Below, in pieces: positions 1 to 5,016 of a stretch of DNA of 13,933 nt (the stretch's first letter is position 1; the number at the start of each line of letters is the position of its first letter). Both the position numbers and the translations under genes were made by a program. The notes beneath the pieces were generated by a model. That model was not told where the DNA came from. It did not search any database and was given only the letters and a program-made list of their open reading frames with translations. The stretch is from Flavobacteriales bacterium (GTDB taxonomy: Bacteria; Bacteroidota; Bacteroidia; Flavobacteriales; BACL11), in assembly GCA_002697505.1 (NCBI GenBank), contig NZWA01000011.1, positions 1 to 13,933 on the forward strand, in the 5' to 3' direction.

Positions 1-347
1 AACATCTCCGCTCTTGTCCAATCTTTTACTAAACCAGACTCATCTCTGTAGTCCAATCTTATTGTAATAAACTCATTAAAATTACTCTGTATTGGCACAA
101 ATGGTCTAAACCAAAAGAATTCTGGATCAGCCACTCTATCTTCATCTACTTGCTTTACTTCTACAATATACCAAATAGGCTTATCAAAAGTCGAATCAGA
201 CATCCAACCAACTGTTACTATACCAGAAAATATATCATGGTTTATCTGTAGCTCTGGTACAGGTGGAGCCTCTCCCCAATGATCGTCTGCCCTGCAAAAC
301 AAGGAAACAAAAAGGAAGATTGGAATAAAAATTGATTTTTTATTCAT
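1..347 (-). CDS. Signal-peptide protein, 3' end outside window
   Basis: The open frame starts at ATG 345-347 and runs off the left edge, giving 115 complete codons (3-347) without a stop. The N-terminus (MNKKSIFIPIFLFVSLFC, then RADDHWGE) looks like a signal peptide: two lysines, then about 14 hydrophobic residues. The Cys at residue 18 is not in a good lipobox (SLFC), so a lipoprotein is possible but not supported. The rest is rich in Trp, Asp and Pro, with beta-strand-like stretches and no domain I recognise. The start overlaps the 3' end of the upstream gene (340-738) by 8 bases, as ATGAATAA, suggesting translational coupling. It is the third membrane-directed or exported product in a row (738-920, 340-738, this one), so an envelope role is likely; the exact role is unknown. 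Confidence 0.7.
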   Translation of the reverse strand, partial: MNKKSIFIPIFLFVSLFCRADDHWGEAPPVPELQINHDIFSGIVTVGWMSDSTFDKPIWYIVEVKQVDEDRVADPEFFWFRPFVPIQSNFNEFITIRLDYRDESGLVKDWTRAEM

Positions 348-738
348 TTTTATTACTGGTTAGCACTAATTCATTTGTATCTTTATCATAAACAAACAAA
401 TCATCATGATATTGACCATATTCTGCGATATATTCTTTAGCATCCGCTAATGTTGCTACAACCTCCAGAACCTCATCTTCTATTTCATTTTGTATTTTTA
501 TCTCAAACCTTGGTTGAGCTACGTTATCATGATCTAGAGGATGAAGTTCTATAGGAGGATGTAAATCTAATGGCACACCTTCCTCTGGAGGCGGTGGCAA
601 TATTATAAGATCAGGAATCGGACTTTCTTCTGGTTCTTTATGTATAATATTAGATATTATTGTCATTATGCAAAAAACTATTGCACCAATAAATATTCCT
701 AAAGACAAATTCCTTTTCATTTTTTTAACAGATGTCAC
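340..738 (-). CDS. Membrane-anchored small protein with Pro-rich stalk
   Basis: Length is 132 residues if the start is the GTG at 738. That GTG shares its G with the upstream TAG stop (TAGTG). An in-frame ATG at 720 (MKRNLSLG...) would give 126 residues; neither start has a clear Shine-Dalgarno sequence. The protein has a basic N-terminus, one strong membrane helix at about residues 11-32, a Pro/Glu-rich linker at about 35-70 (runs such as LPPPPEEG), and an acidic C-terminal part at about 75-132. By the positive-inside rule the bulk would lie outside the cytoplasm. It sits between a two-helix membrane protein and a signal-peptide protein with overlapping ends, an arrangement also seen in phage holin/spanin cassettes. 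No spanin motif can be named, so function stays open. Confidence 0.75.
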   Translation of the reverse strand: MTSVKKMKRNLSLGIFIGAIVFCIMTIISNIIHKEPEESPIPDLIILPPPPEEGVPLDLHPPIELHPLDHDNVAQPRFEIKIQNEIEDEVLEVVATLADAKEYIAEYGQYHDDLFVYDKDTNELVLTSNKNE

Positions 739-920
739 TAATCAGGTTGTTTTGCTAGTCTTAATGAAGTCCAAATTCCAACGACCATCATGACAAAGCC
801 TAAGATAGCAGTCCATCCTTGTGAAAGGATTTGCTTCTCAAAAGCGGTTGCGAATACTCCTAGTAGGAATGGAGTCATAATGACTAATATGTTTGTTGTA
901 GCTAATGCTTTATTGCTCAT
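738..920 (-). CDS. Small two-helix membrane protein (holin-like size)
   Basis: This 60-residue protein has two predicted membrane helices at about residues 9-27 and 36-54, separated by a short polar turn (FEKQILSQGW), with a polar tail ending LAKQPD. Size and topology fit small phage holins or inner-membrane modulators, but many unrelated phage membrane proteins look the same, so the holin label is only a possibility. The ATG at 918-920 is the only sensible start. Upstream, 40 bases separate it from the stop of the gene at 961-1104. Its stop overlaps the GTG start of the next gene by one base. No endolysin gene is visible in the window to support a lysis module. Confidence 0.7.
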   Translation of the reverse strand: MSNKALATTNILVIMTPFLLGVFATAFEKQILSQGWTAILGFVMMVVGIWTSLRLAKQPD

Positions 921-960
921 TTGTTTTTATGTTGTTAAGTTATGGGGGCTTAAATTTTTA

Positions 961-1104
961 TCAGGCTTCTATAATATCATAAGCCCAATCTTTTCCGTAC
1001 TTTTGTGTCATCAAAGCTATTGCACTTTGTATTTGATCTTCTCTAAAGAATCCTTTTGTTTTACCATCATCAATACCGCCAAATATTTTAATTTTATATT
1101 GCAT
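961..1104 (-). CDS. Small protein of unknown function with strong RBS
   Basis: This 47-residue ORF (MQYKIKIFGGIDDGKTKGFF... ending YDIIEA) is short but well supported. A perfect AGGAGG lies at 1111-1116, six bases before the ATG at 1102-1104, and the gene overlaps the upstream gene (1094-1240) by 11 bases. The sequence suggests a beta strand (YKIKIFGG), then a polar loop and an amphipathic helix (QIQSAIALMTQKYGKDWAYDIIEA). I recognise no family. The only other AGGAG-type sites seen in the window are the one at 2217-2221 and a weak one at 7244, so this gene is unusual in relying on a canonical Shine-Dalgarno sequence. Confidence 0.75.
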   Translation of the reverse strand: MQYKIKIFGGIDDGKTKGFFREDQIQSAIALMTQKYGKDWAYDIIEA

Positions 1105-1240
1105 CTATTTCCTCCTGCCTTGAATCTGGTTGATCTTCTTCATATGTATCACACTTAACACAATGATTTGTTTCTACTTTTTTGTGGATGTAATCACTTT
1201 CACATTCACAATCCCAATAGTTTGGATTTAATAATATCAT
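1094..1240 (-). CDS. Small Cys-rich, zinc-ribbon-like phage protein
   Basis: This 48-residue protein starts MILLNPNYWDCECESDYIH, continues with NHCVKCDTYEEDQPDSR and ends EEIDAI. The spaced pairs CEC (residues 11-13) and CVKC (about 27-30) could form a single treble-clef or zinc-ribbon site. From memory, a very similar pattern (WDCEC..DYIH ... C..C ... DQPDSR) recurs in small proteins of marine phages, so I take it as a conserved phage family without known role. The start is ATG 1238-1240, two bases after the stop of the upstream gene (1243-1401), with a weak GAAGAA ahead. Its 3' end carries the AGGAGG of the next gene, with an 11-base overlap. Confidence 0.75.
   Translation of the reverse strand: MILLNPNYWDCECESDYIHKKVETNHCVKCDTYEEDQPDSRQEEIDAI
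1111..1116 (-). promoter_or_regulatory. Canonical Shine-Dalgarno AGGAGG
   Basis: AGGAGG reads on the minus strand six bases upstream of the ATG at 1104 and decides the start of the 47-residue gene. It lies inside the 3' end of the overlapping gene at 1094-1240, so ribosomes finishing that gene pass over it. Confidence 0.8.
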
Positions 1241-1242
1241 TT

Positions 1243-1401
1243 TTATTCTTCGTTTATAAACCAAGATGTAACATCTCCATCGGTAACTGAGTCTTTTAAA
1301 TAGTCTAGCAGTTGGTCACAAGCCTCCTCATAACTTCCTGCTGTAAAATTTAAATTACAAGACGCACTATAATACTTTGTTTCTTTATTTTCTTCGCTCA
1401 T
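1243..1401 (-). CDS. Small acidic protein, possible paralogue of 3935-4117
   Basis: This 52-residue protein (MSEENKETKYYSASCNLNF... ending WFINEE) was read directly from the sequence. The ATG at 1399-1401 overlaps the stop of the upstream gene by four bases (ATGA), typical of coupled phage genes. The C-terminal two thirds, with the pattern S-x-EEA-x4-L, then V, then DVT, then F-x-EE, matches the 60-residue protein at 3935-4117 and more weakly the one at 1868-2089. That suggests one small beta-alpha-beta family spread through the block. It is strongly acidic, with no membrane helix or metal site. Function unknown. Confidence 0.7.
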   Translation of the reverse strand: MSEENKETKYYSASCNLNFTAGSYEEACDQLLDYLKDSVTDGDVTSWFINEE

Positions 1402-1871
1402 GATCTTATCATTGTTTTACTTACATTAACATCTGCTCTTTCATATGTCCAGTCTAAATTTTCCAATTCACTAATAACAAACTCTTGAATATTTTGTTCT
1501 AGCTCATCCTCAGTGCATTCAAATAGAATGTTTTTAAACACTGTGTTAAGATCTACTGTCCAGAGACTTGGTTTCTCTTTTGGTTCAATCTTTCTACCAA
1601 GAACATTATGCAATGTCTTTACTTCATTAGTAACAAATATTTTTTTATTCTGTTTTTCTAGTCGATCTTCAATCTCTTTGAGTTTTTTCTCTGCTTCAGG
1701 ATAATTATCAAAAATAAAACCTTCTGCATACTCAGATGATACTACATCACCATCTTTTACAATATCCTCTCTACAATCAACTATAAAGCCTGTACCATCT
1801 TCATGAGTTAAAAATAACTCGTACTCATAAGTTTCTCCATCTTTGGCTACTTGGTCTGTTTTCTCGCTCAT
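1398..1871 (-). CDS. Hypothetical acidic phage protein
   Basis: This 157-residue protein is rich in Glu, Asp and Lys. A charged helical stretch at about residues 58-80 (AEKKLKEIEDRLEKQNKK) may form a short coiled coil. The region before it (YEYELFLTHEDGTGFIVD) looks like beta strands; the C-terminal third (FKNILFECTEDELEQNI...) looks helical and then beta. I recognise no family. It starts at ATG 1869-1871 with a four-base ATGA overlap with the upstream gene and ends in a four-base overlap with the next, so it lies inside one polycistronic unit that probably begins at the promoter near 2393-2427. Confidence 0.75.
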   Translation of the reverse strand: MSEKTDQVAKDGETYEYELFLTHEDGTGFIVDCREDIVKDGDVVSSEYAEGFIFDNYPEAEKKLKEIEDRLEKQNKKIFVTNEVKTLHNVLGRKIEPKEKPSLWTVDLNTVFKNILFECTEDELEQNIQEFVISELENLDWTYERADVNVSKTMIRS

Positions 1872-2089
1872 TCTTTTATCTCGTCAATGTAGTTAATATT
1901 AAAATCATGATCCTCAAGCAGTTCTTCATTAGAATAATTTCTAACCATATCTTCTGCTTCTTCTTTATTTTTAGCTTCTACTTCGTAGACATTCAGAATG
2001 CTAACGCCAACATAATATTTCTTCTTTTGTCTGCCGTTAACATAATCTTGCCACTGCTGTACTTCTTCGTTTGTATAACCTTTACTCAT
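1868..2089 (-). CDS. Small hypothetical protein, beta-alpha type
   Basis: I choose the ATG at 2087-2089, giving 73 residues (MSKGYTNEEVQQWQDYVNGR...). The longer frame would begin at a TTG (2104) and overlap the upstream gene by 23 bases, whereas the ATG gives the 8-base ATGAGTAA overlap seen elsewhere in this block. It has a short N-terminal helix, then KKYYVGVSILNVYEVEAKN, KEEAEDMVRN and an acidic end (FNINYIDEIKE). This is the strand, E-A-x3-EEA helix, strand pattern shared with 3935-4117. No enzyme motif is visible. It is part of the operon transcribed toward the left edge. Confidence 0.7.
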   Translation of the reverse strand: MSKGYTNEEVQQWQDYVNGRQKKKYYVGVSILNVYEVEAKNKEEAEDMVRNYSNEELLEDHDFNINYIDEIKE

Positions 2090-2210
2090 CTTCTTTGTTA
2101 TCAATTAACTCAACAATTCTTGCAAATTCTTCACTGGCATCATTCTCTAGCCAATCTACATCTACATTTGTAGAACAAATATTTCTAATTTCTTCTATTA
2201 AGTCTATCAC
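2082..2210 (-). CDS. 42-residue protein with GTG start and strong RBS
   Basis: A short ORF begins at GTG 2208-2210 (read as Met): MIDLIEEIRNICSTNVDVDW... ending LIDNKEDE, stop TAA 2082-2084. Three things support it. AGGAG lies at 2217-2221, six bases before the GTG. Its start overlaps the upstream stop by four bases (GTGA). Its end overlaps the next gene by eight bases, so it fills an otherwise empty gap in an operon with no other gaps. The protein is acidic and mostly helical, and resembles no family I know. Confidence 0.7.
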   Translation of the reverse strand: MIDLIEEIRNICSTNVDVDWLENDASEEFARIVELIDNKEDE

Positions 2211-2392
2211 TTTATTCTCCTGCTTGCGTTTAATATTCTTTCTGCTTCATTAATCATGAGATCAAACTGTGCTTCCATCTCGTCGAATACATCTCCGATA
2301 GGATTGAATGCTTCCATAATTAAATCCTTGTGTTCTTTCAGTGTATCAATCACTGTACCTGCTTTTTCTGAATAATAATATCTTAAGGTCAT
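2207..2392 (-). CDS. Helical hypothetical protein, first gene of a leaderless-type unit
   Basis: This 61-residue protein (MTLRYYYSEKAGTVIDTLKEHK...) is almost wholly predicted helix, with an acidic middle (FDEMEAQFDLMINEAERIL) and a basic tail (NASRRIK), as in small helical dimers or accessory factors. No family is recognised. It is the first gene after the palindrome-bearing promoter at 2393-2427: the -10 box TAAATT ends six bases before its ATG (2390-2392) and no Shine-Dalgarno sequence is present, so the transcript probably starts at or next to the A of ATG. Nine further minus-strand genes to the left edge follow with overlaps or short gaps. Confidence 0.75.
   Translation of the reverse strand: MTLRYYYSEKAGTVIDTLKEHKDLIMEAFNPIGDVFDEMEAQFDLMINEAERILNASRRIK
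2217..2221 (-). promoter_or_regulatory. Shine-Dalgarno AGGAG for a GTG start
   Basis: AGGAG on the minus strand lies six bases before the GTG at 2210, inside the last codons of the upstream gene (2207-2392). It is the main reason for accepting the 42-residue GTG gene. Confidence 0.7.
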
Positions 2393-2427
2393 GGTTTTAA
2401 TTTAAATTAATTTAAATTCAAGGTCAA
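2393..2427 (-). promoter_or_regulatory. Promoter with 20-bp palindrome, leaderless type
   Basis: On the minus strand: -35 TTGACC (2422-2427), 17-bp spacer, -10 TAAATT (2399-2404), six bases, then the ATG of the gene at 2392. The perfect palindrome AATTTAAATTAATTTAAATT fills 2399-2418, covering the -10 and most of the spacer, as an operator would. The -35 overlaps the stop codon of the upstream gene (2424-2426). The same palindrome in the same place relative to -35, -10 and ATG occurs at 4118-4153. An A-tract (GAAAAAAACTC) lies just upstream of -35. Confidence 0.7.
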
Positions 2428-2981
2428 GAGTTTTTTTCAATAAATTTATCAATGTCATTCTTGACTTTACCATCCTCTTCATCAACTTCTAGAAACTCAT
2501 CTAATTCTTTGTGCGATAAGTTCAAGAGATAAGCTCCGTAATATCTCATATCTTTTTCTTCCTCTGAGAAATTTTCTTCACCATTTATATCTACAGAACC
2601 ACAAAAACAAAATCCTTCGTCTATAAAGTCCAACGCAAAAGTATAATCAGGAAACTTCTTTTGCAATGCTCTTACTATTTCTACTGGCGGATGCCATTCT
2701 GTACAGAACTCACCAAAACTATTTATTAGATTAACAGTGTCATCTTCACCTAAAAACTCTTCATGAGAAGTTTCAGCATCACTAGGGCAACCCCACTTAT
2801 CAAAAGCTTCCTGACGATCATCAGGGTCGCACTTTATAACCTTCTGGAAAGAAAAGTTTTTTAAGATGTCGTAAAGTTCATCGCTTACTATTGTGTGATT
2901 AGCAACTTCAGAACCAAGAGAAGAAAAGATTTTTTTTGCTCCCTTTCTTATTGTTAGTTTATTTGTAATAATATTTGCCAT
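2424..2981 (-). CDS. YubB/DUF1281-like ferredoxin-fold phage protein
   Basis: This 185-residue protein begins MANIITNKLTI. It has a central KWGCPSDA (residues 62-69), then FGEFCTEWHPP (89-99), then a strand-turn-strand ending GFCFCGSV (about 123-130). The order N-terminal strand, WG..-DA, F-x-T-x-W-x-PP, and a Gly/aromatic C-terminal strand matches my memory of the YubB ferredoxin-like (DUF1281) family, common in phages and plasmids and without a firmly known biochemical role. The C-terminal 45 residues are an acidic helical tail. The start ATG 2979-2981 lies four bases after the upstream stop (2986). The stop sits inside the -35 of the next promoter. Assignment is from motif order only. Confidence 0.75.
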   Translation of the reverse strand: MANIITNKLTIRKGAKKIFSSLGSEVANHTIVSDELYDILKNFSFQKVIKCDPDDRQEAFDKWGCPSDAETSHEEFLGEDDTVNLINSFGEFCTEWHPPVEIVRALQKKFPDYTFALDFIDEGFCFCGSVDINGEENFSEEEKDMRYYGAYLLNLSHKELDEFLEVDEEDGKVKNDIDKFIEKNS

Positions 2982-2985
2982 ACGC

Positions 2986-3273
2986 TTAATTTAGTTTTAC
3001 CCACTTCCAAGAGTTGGGTGCTTTATATTTTACTATTGGTTTATCTTGTTCCCAAGAAATTATGTAGCGAAAACTTTCGCTGTTTGAAATATATAGTGGT
3101 CTATTTTGCTTGTCAACTATTTTTTCATACCATCTTCCACTTGTATGAACAATTAGATAATGATTATCTCCACCACCAACTGCTTCAGTATTTGCATGGT
3201 GTAGCTCCCACTCCTCTGAAGGAGCAGGAACTACTATATTGATATATGCAAAAATTAGTTTTAAAAAATTCAT
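2986..3273 (-). CDS. Hypothetical protein with hydrophobic N-terminus
   Basis: This 95-residue protein starts MNFLKLIFAYINIVVPAPSEEWELHH. The first 16 residues are hydrophobic and followed by a Pro/Ser turn, so a short signal peptide or weak anchor is possible, though the single Lys makes it a poor example. The remainder is rich in Trp, Tyr and short strands (HYLIVHTSGRWYEKIVD, WKWVKLN), suggesting a small beta domain. No family recognised. The start ATG overlaps the upstream stop by four bases (ATGA at 3270-3273). A promoter-like sequence and an inverted repeat occur within the gene (see 3066-3116). Confidence 0.7.
   Translation of the reverse strand: MNFLKLIFAYINIVVPAPSEEWELHHANTEAVGGGDNHYLIVHTSGRWYEKIVDKQNRPLYISNSESFRYIISWEQDKPIVKYKAPNSWKWVKLN
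3066..3116 (-). promoter_or_regulatory. Possible intragenic promoter with downstream inverted repeat
   Basis: On the minus strand TTGACA (3111-3116), 17 bp, then TATATT (3088-3093) form a good sigma70-like promoter inside the gene 2986-3273, with an A-rich run just upstream. Seven bases downstream of the -10 begins the inverted repeat AGCGAAAACTTTCGCT (plus strand, 3066-3081; 7-bp arms, 2-bp centre), where an operator or 5' hairpin would lie. It could drive the gene at 2981. The sequence is also coding, so chance is a real alternative. Confidence 0.3.
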
Positions 3274-3740
3274 TTAACTGGCTGAAACCACTCAGGAGTT
3301 TTTCTTGTTTTCCAAGTAGCAAAATATGCTTTCTCTCCATTATAATAAGCTCTGTATGCTTTAATAGCACAATCATTTTTGTACTCTTCTGGCATGGCTT
3401 GAGCAAAAGGTGTCAAACCAATCTTAGGTAAATTTAATCTGTGGTAGTTTTTACCGCACCACTCAATAGCGTAAATAGATTTATGCACTTTACCATAACG
3501 TCTCGTATATTCTTGACACATAGCATAAGCATGATCTATTAACCACTCATAGTTTTCTTGTGATTCCCTAGCCCATATGGTGCAAGGGTGATTGTAAAAA
3601 GCTCTTTTGTATGGTGCTGTACCATTGTCATAAACCGCACAAAGCATTTGTGCCGATTCTAGAATCATTTTTACAACGTGTTTGTCGCACAACTGCTGTG
3701 CTGAAATTTTAGGATCTTTATCTACTGCAAATATATTCAT
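3270..3740 (-). CDS. Conserved phage protein resembling pyrimidine-dimer DNA glycosylases
   Basis: I choose the ATG at 3738-3740 (156 residues, MNIFAVDKDPKISAQQLC...); a longer frame would need a TTG at 3749. Conserved-looking features in order are DKHVVKMILESAQML (residues 19-33), YNHPCTIW (49-56), NYEWL (63-67), CQEYTRRYGK (75-84) and a C-terminal WKTRKTPEWF (143-152). The order A..LCDKH..K...E..Q.L, then NHP..xW, then C.E+..R matches my memory of bacterial proteins annotated as pyrimidine-dimer DNA glycosylase/endonuclease V (PF03013), which cut next to UV photoproducts. A DNA-repair role is plausible for a phage in sunlit water, but I cannot confirm the catalytic N-terminus. The gene ends in a four-base overlap with the next. 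A weak TTGACT-N16-TATTGA precedes the ATG by five bases. Confidence 0.7.
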   Translation of the reverse strand: MNIFAVDKDPKISAQQLCDKHVVKMILESAQMLCAVYDNGTAPYKRAFYNHPCTIWARESQENYEWLIDHAYAMCQEYTRRYGKVHKSIYAIEWCGKNYHRLNLPKIGLTPFAQAMPEEYKNDCAIKAYRAYYNGEKAYFATWKTRKTPEWFQPVK

Positions 3741-3741
3741 A

Positions 3742-3927
3742 CTAATCAATAGGTTCTTTTACGCAAAAGTCAAGGTAATCTTCTAGATCATTAAATGTTT
3801 TTGCTCTAAAATCAAATACCTGTTCTAATCTTTCTTTTTTATTTTTTATAGCCCAATGAGCAATCTTGATCGGATGTTCTTCGCTTGCTAACTCAGCTAT
3901 TGCTTCAATCTCTTTTCTAAAATACAT
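3742..3927 (-). CDS. Small helical hypothetical protein
   Basis: This 61-residue protein (MYFRKEIEAIAELASEEHP...) is predicted to be mostly helical, with mixed charges. It has a basic middle (KNKKERLEQVFDFR) and an acidic end (FNDLEDYLDFCVKEPID). No family or motif is recognised. It starts at ATG 3925-3927, seven bases after the upstream stop, with no evident Shine-Dalgarno sequence. It ends just before the chosen ATG of the glycosylase-like gene; the two do not overlap with that start. Part of the unit led by the promoter at 4118-4153. Confidence 0.65.
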   Translation of the reverse strand: MYFRKEIEAIAELASEEHPIKIAHWAIKNKKERLEQVFDFRAKTFNDLEDYLDFCVKEPID

Positions 3928-3934
3928 TTACTTT

Positions 3935-4117
3935 TTATGGGGTTACAGGCATTCTAATCTCATGCCCATTGCCATCTTCTTTAATTTCTTCAAATTTAAA
4001 AGCTGTAACATCTGAACTATTGTAAACCATTGCACAAAAATTAAGAATGTTTTTATACGCTTCCTCTTCTGATTCTGCTTCTATTTCATCTCTGAATGTA
4101 ACTTTAAACTTCTTCAT
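3935..4117 (-). CDS. Small acidic protein, first gene of a leaderless-type unit
   Basis: This 60-residue protein (MKKFKVTFRDEIEAESEEEAYKNILNF..., then DVTAFKFEEI) shows an N-terminal strand, an E-A-x-S-EEEA helix and a C-terminal strand. The pattern is shared with the proteins at 1243-1401 and 1868-2089, and I recall similar small proteins in marine phages. No known function. Its ATG (4115-4117) lies seven bases after the -10 of the palindrome-bearing promoter, without a Shine-Dalgarno sequence, so the mRNA is probably leaderless or has a leader of one or two bases. The following genes down to 2424 appear to share this transcript. Confidence 0.75.
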   Translation of the reverse strand: MKKFKVTFRDEIEAESEEEAYKNILNFCAMVYNSSDVTAFKFEEIKEDGNGHEIRMPVTP

Positions 4118-4153
4118 ATGTTTTAATTTAAATTAATTTAAATTCGGTGTCAA
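4118..4153 (-). promoter_or_regulatory. Second copy of palindrome promoter, leaderless type
   Basis: On the minus strand: -35 TTGACA (4148-4153), 17-bp spacer, -10 TAAATT (4125-4130), seven bases, then ATG 4117. The 20-bp palindrome AATTTAAATTAATTTAAATT at 4125-4144 is identical to the one at 2399-2418 and lies at the same distance from -35 and -10. The block AATTTTTATT stands directly upstream of the -35, as in the promoters at 5462 and 6775 but without their A-tract. It is the only gap between the genes ending at 4161 and starting at 4117. Confidence 0.7.
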
Positions 4154-4160
4154 ATAAAAA

Positions 4161-4406
4161 TTACTCCTCAAAATCCTCTATGTCAATCATATTTTTATCA
4201 TACATCATGATAAATCCATCGCCATTGCATTGCATCCCCATTACATTATAATCAACATAATCAATTGCTTCGTCTTCTGTCATTCCTTGTTTTATAAAAA
4301 TAGCAACAACCTTTTCATAATCGTAGATTATCTTTCCACAACTTGAAGAACCTGCAATCGCATCTTTTAATCCGTGTAGATACAGTGCGTTCTCTGAAAT
4401 AATCAT
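4161..4406 (-). CDS. Conserved small phage protein of unknown role
   Basis: This 81-residue protein starts MIISENALYLHGLKDAIAGSS. It has a helix (YEKVVAIFIKQGMTEDEAIDYVDY) followed by NVMGMQCNGDGFIMMYD and an acidic end. The segment G-M-T-x-DEA-I-x-Y-x-x-YNV-x-G resembles, from memory, a small protein found in many marine phages, where a Gly-rich strand and an aromatic/hydrophobic strand follow. No activity is known to me. The start ATG 4404-4406 overlaps the upstream stop by four bases. It is the last gene of the unit starting at 5452, and the next promoter begins right after its stop. Confidence 0.7.
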   Translation of the reverse strand: MIISENALYLHGLKDAIAGSSSCGKIIYDYEKVVAIFIKQGMTEDEAIDYVDYNVMGMQCNGDGFIMMYDKNMIDIEDFEE

Positions 4407-4594
4407 TTTAATTTATCTTTTGGATACACTTCTCTCATGTCTCCATCTTCATCAACCGCAAAAACTGTTCCGTTTGATTGCTCTGCGTTTTGTATAGCCA
4501 TTTTTTTAGGACATCCTATTTGCAATTTTGTAGAATATCCTCCCATCTTCCTGTTCTTTCTATCAAGAACAATGTACTTAATTACTTCCTTCAT
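4403..4594 (-). CDS. Small basic hypothetical protein
   Basis: This 63-residue protein (MKEVIKYIVLDRKNRKMGGYSTK...) has a basic N-terminal third, a helix (PKKMAIQNAEQSN) and two short strands (GTVFAVDEDGDMREVYP). No recognised family; the DEDGDM loop is acidic but not a clear metal site. The ATG at 4592-4594 overlaps the upstream gene by 17 bases, longer than its neighbours. The internal Met at residue 17 would remove the overlap but also the basic strand, so I keep the first ATG. It ends in a four-base overlap with the next gene. Confidence 0.65.
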   Translation of the reverse strand: MKEVIKYIVLDRKNRKMGGYSTKLQIGCPKKMAIQNAEQSNGTVFAVDEDGDMREVYPKDKLK

Positions 4595-4775
4595 TAATCA
4601 GAACGTAAGATGTTGTATCTTCATCAAGGTGTCCACCTGTGTAATTAGACAAATCTTTTTTTGCTATTTGCCCCTTTTCATTGCCAAGAGTAACATGAAT
4701 TACTTCATTCTCTTCGTCAACTTCTGCTTTTAAAATCCAACCTCCTAATAAGGTAAAATTAATTTTTTCACTCAT
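4578..4775 (-). CDS. Small acidic beta-rich hypothetical protein
   Basis: This 65-residue protein (MSEKINFTLLGGWILKAEVDEEN...) has alternating hydrophobic stretches (INFTLLGGWILKAEV, VIHVTLGN, SYVLINEG) that suggest a small beta sheet. It has no membrane helix and no motif I can name. It starts at ATG 4773-4775 with an eight-base overlap with the upstream gene and overlaps the downstream gene by 17 bases, so it belongs to the polycistronic unit led by the promoter at 5462-5489. Confidence 0.65.
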   Translation of the reverse strand: MSEKINFTLLGGWILKAEVDEENEVIHVTLGNEKGQIAKKDLSNYTGGHLDEDTTSYVLINEGSN

Positions 4776-5016
4776 AAGCTTGTTTGCTAGTTTCTAATAA
4801 TATTTTATGTATTTGATTTCTAGTTTTAAAATCTATTATTCTATTATCTTCGTCTTTAGGAGCTTCATCAATAACTTTATTATCATCTATATCTAATAAA
4901 GCTGACATAGATTTCAGCTTCCTCATAATACCAATATCTTTGTACTTTAAGATAGCCCATAGACCATCAATCTCTTCGCTTTCTGCTAATTTAATTGCAT
5001 CAAGTAAAGTTCTCAT
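4768..5016 (-). CDS. Helical hypothetical protein
   Basis: This 82-residue protein (MRTLLDAIKLAESEEIDGLWAIL...) is mainly helical. An acidic central loop (LDIDDNKVIDEAPKDEDNR) is followed by a C-terminal helix (TRNQIHKILLETSKQAYE). No catalytic motif or family recognised. The ATG at 5014-5016 overlaps the stop of the AT-hook-like gene by four bases (ATGA), so the two are probably translated in a coupled way; whether they interact is unknown. Confidence 0.65.
   Translation of the reverse strand: MRTLLDAIKLAESEEIDGLWAILKYKDIGIMRKLKSMSALLDIDDNKVIDEAPKDEDNRIIDFKTRNQIHKILLETSKQAYE

Noticed and set aside
790..1158. Plus-strand ORF of 122 codons
   Set aside because: It is antisense to three minus-strand genes with better support (overlaps, Shine-Dalgarno, Cys motif), and its product is a Phe/Leu/Cys-rich sequence typical of reverse reading of AT-rich genes.
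2082..2104. TTG start at 2104 for the gene ending at 1868
   Set aside because: An ATG at 2089 gives the usual eight-base overlap; the TTG would add five residues and lacks any Shine-Dalgarno sequence.
3185..3406. Minus-strand ORF of 73 codons between two genes
   Set aside because: It overlaps both the glycosylase-like gene and the gene at 2986-3273, which themselves join by an ATGA overlap; the product has no coding character.
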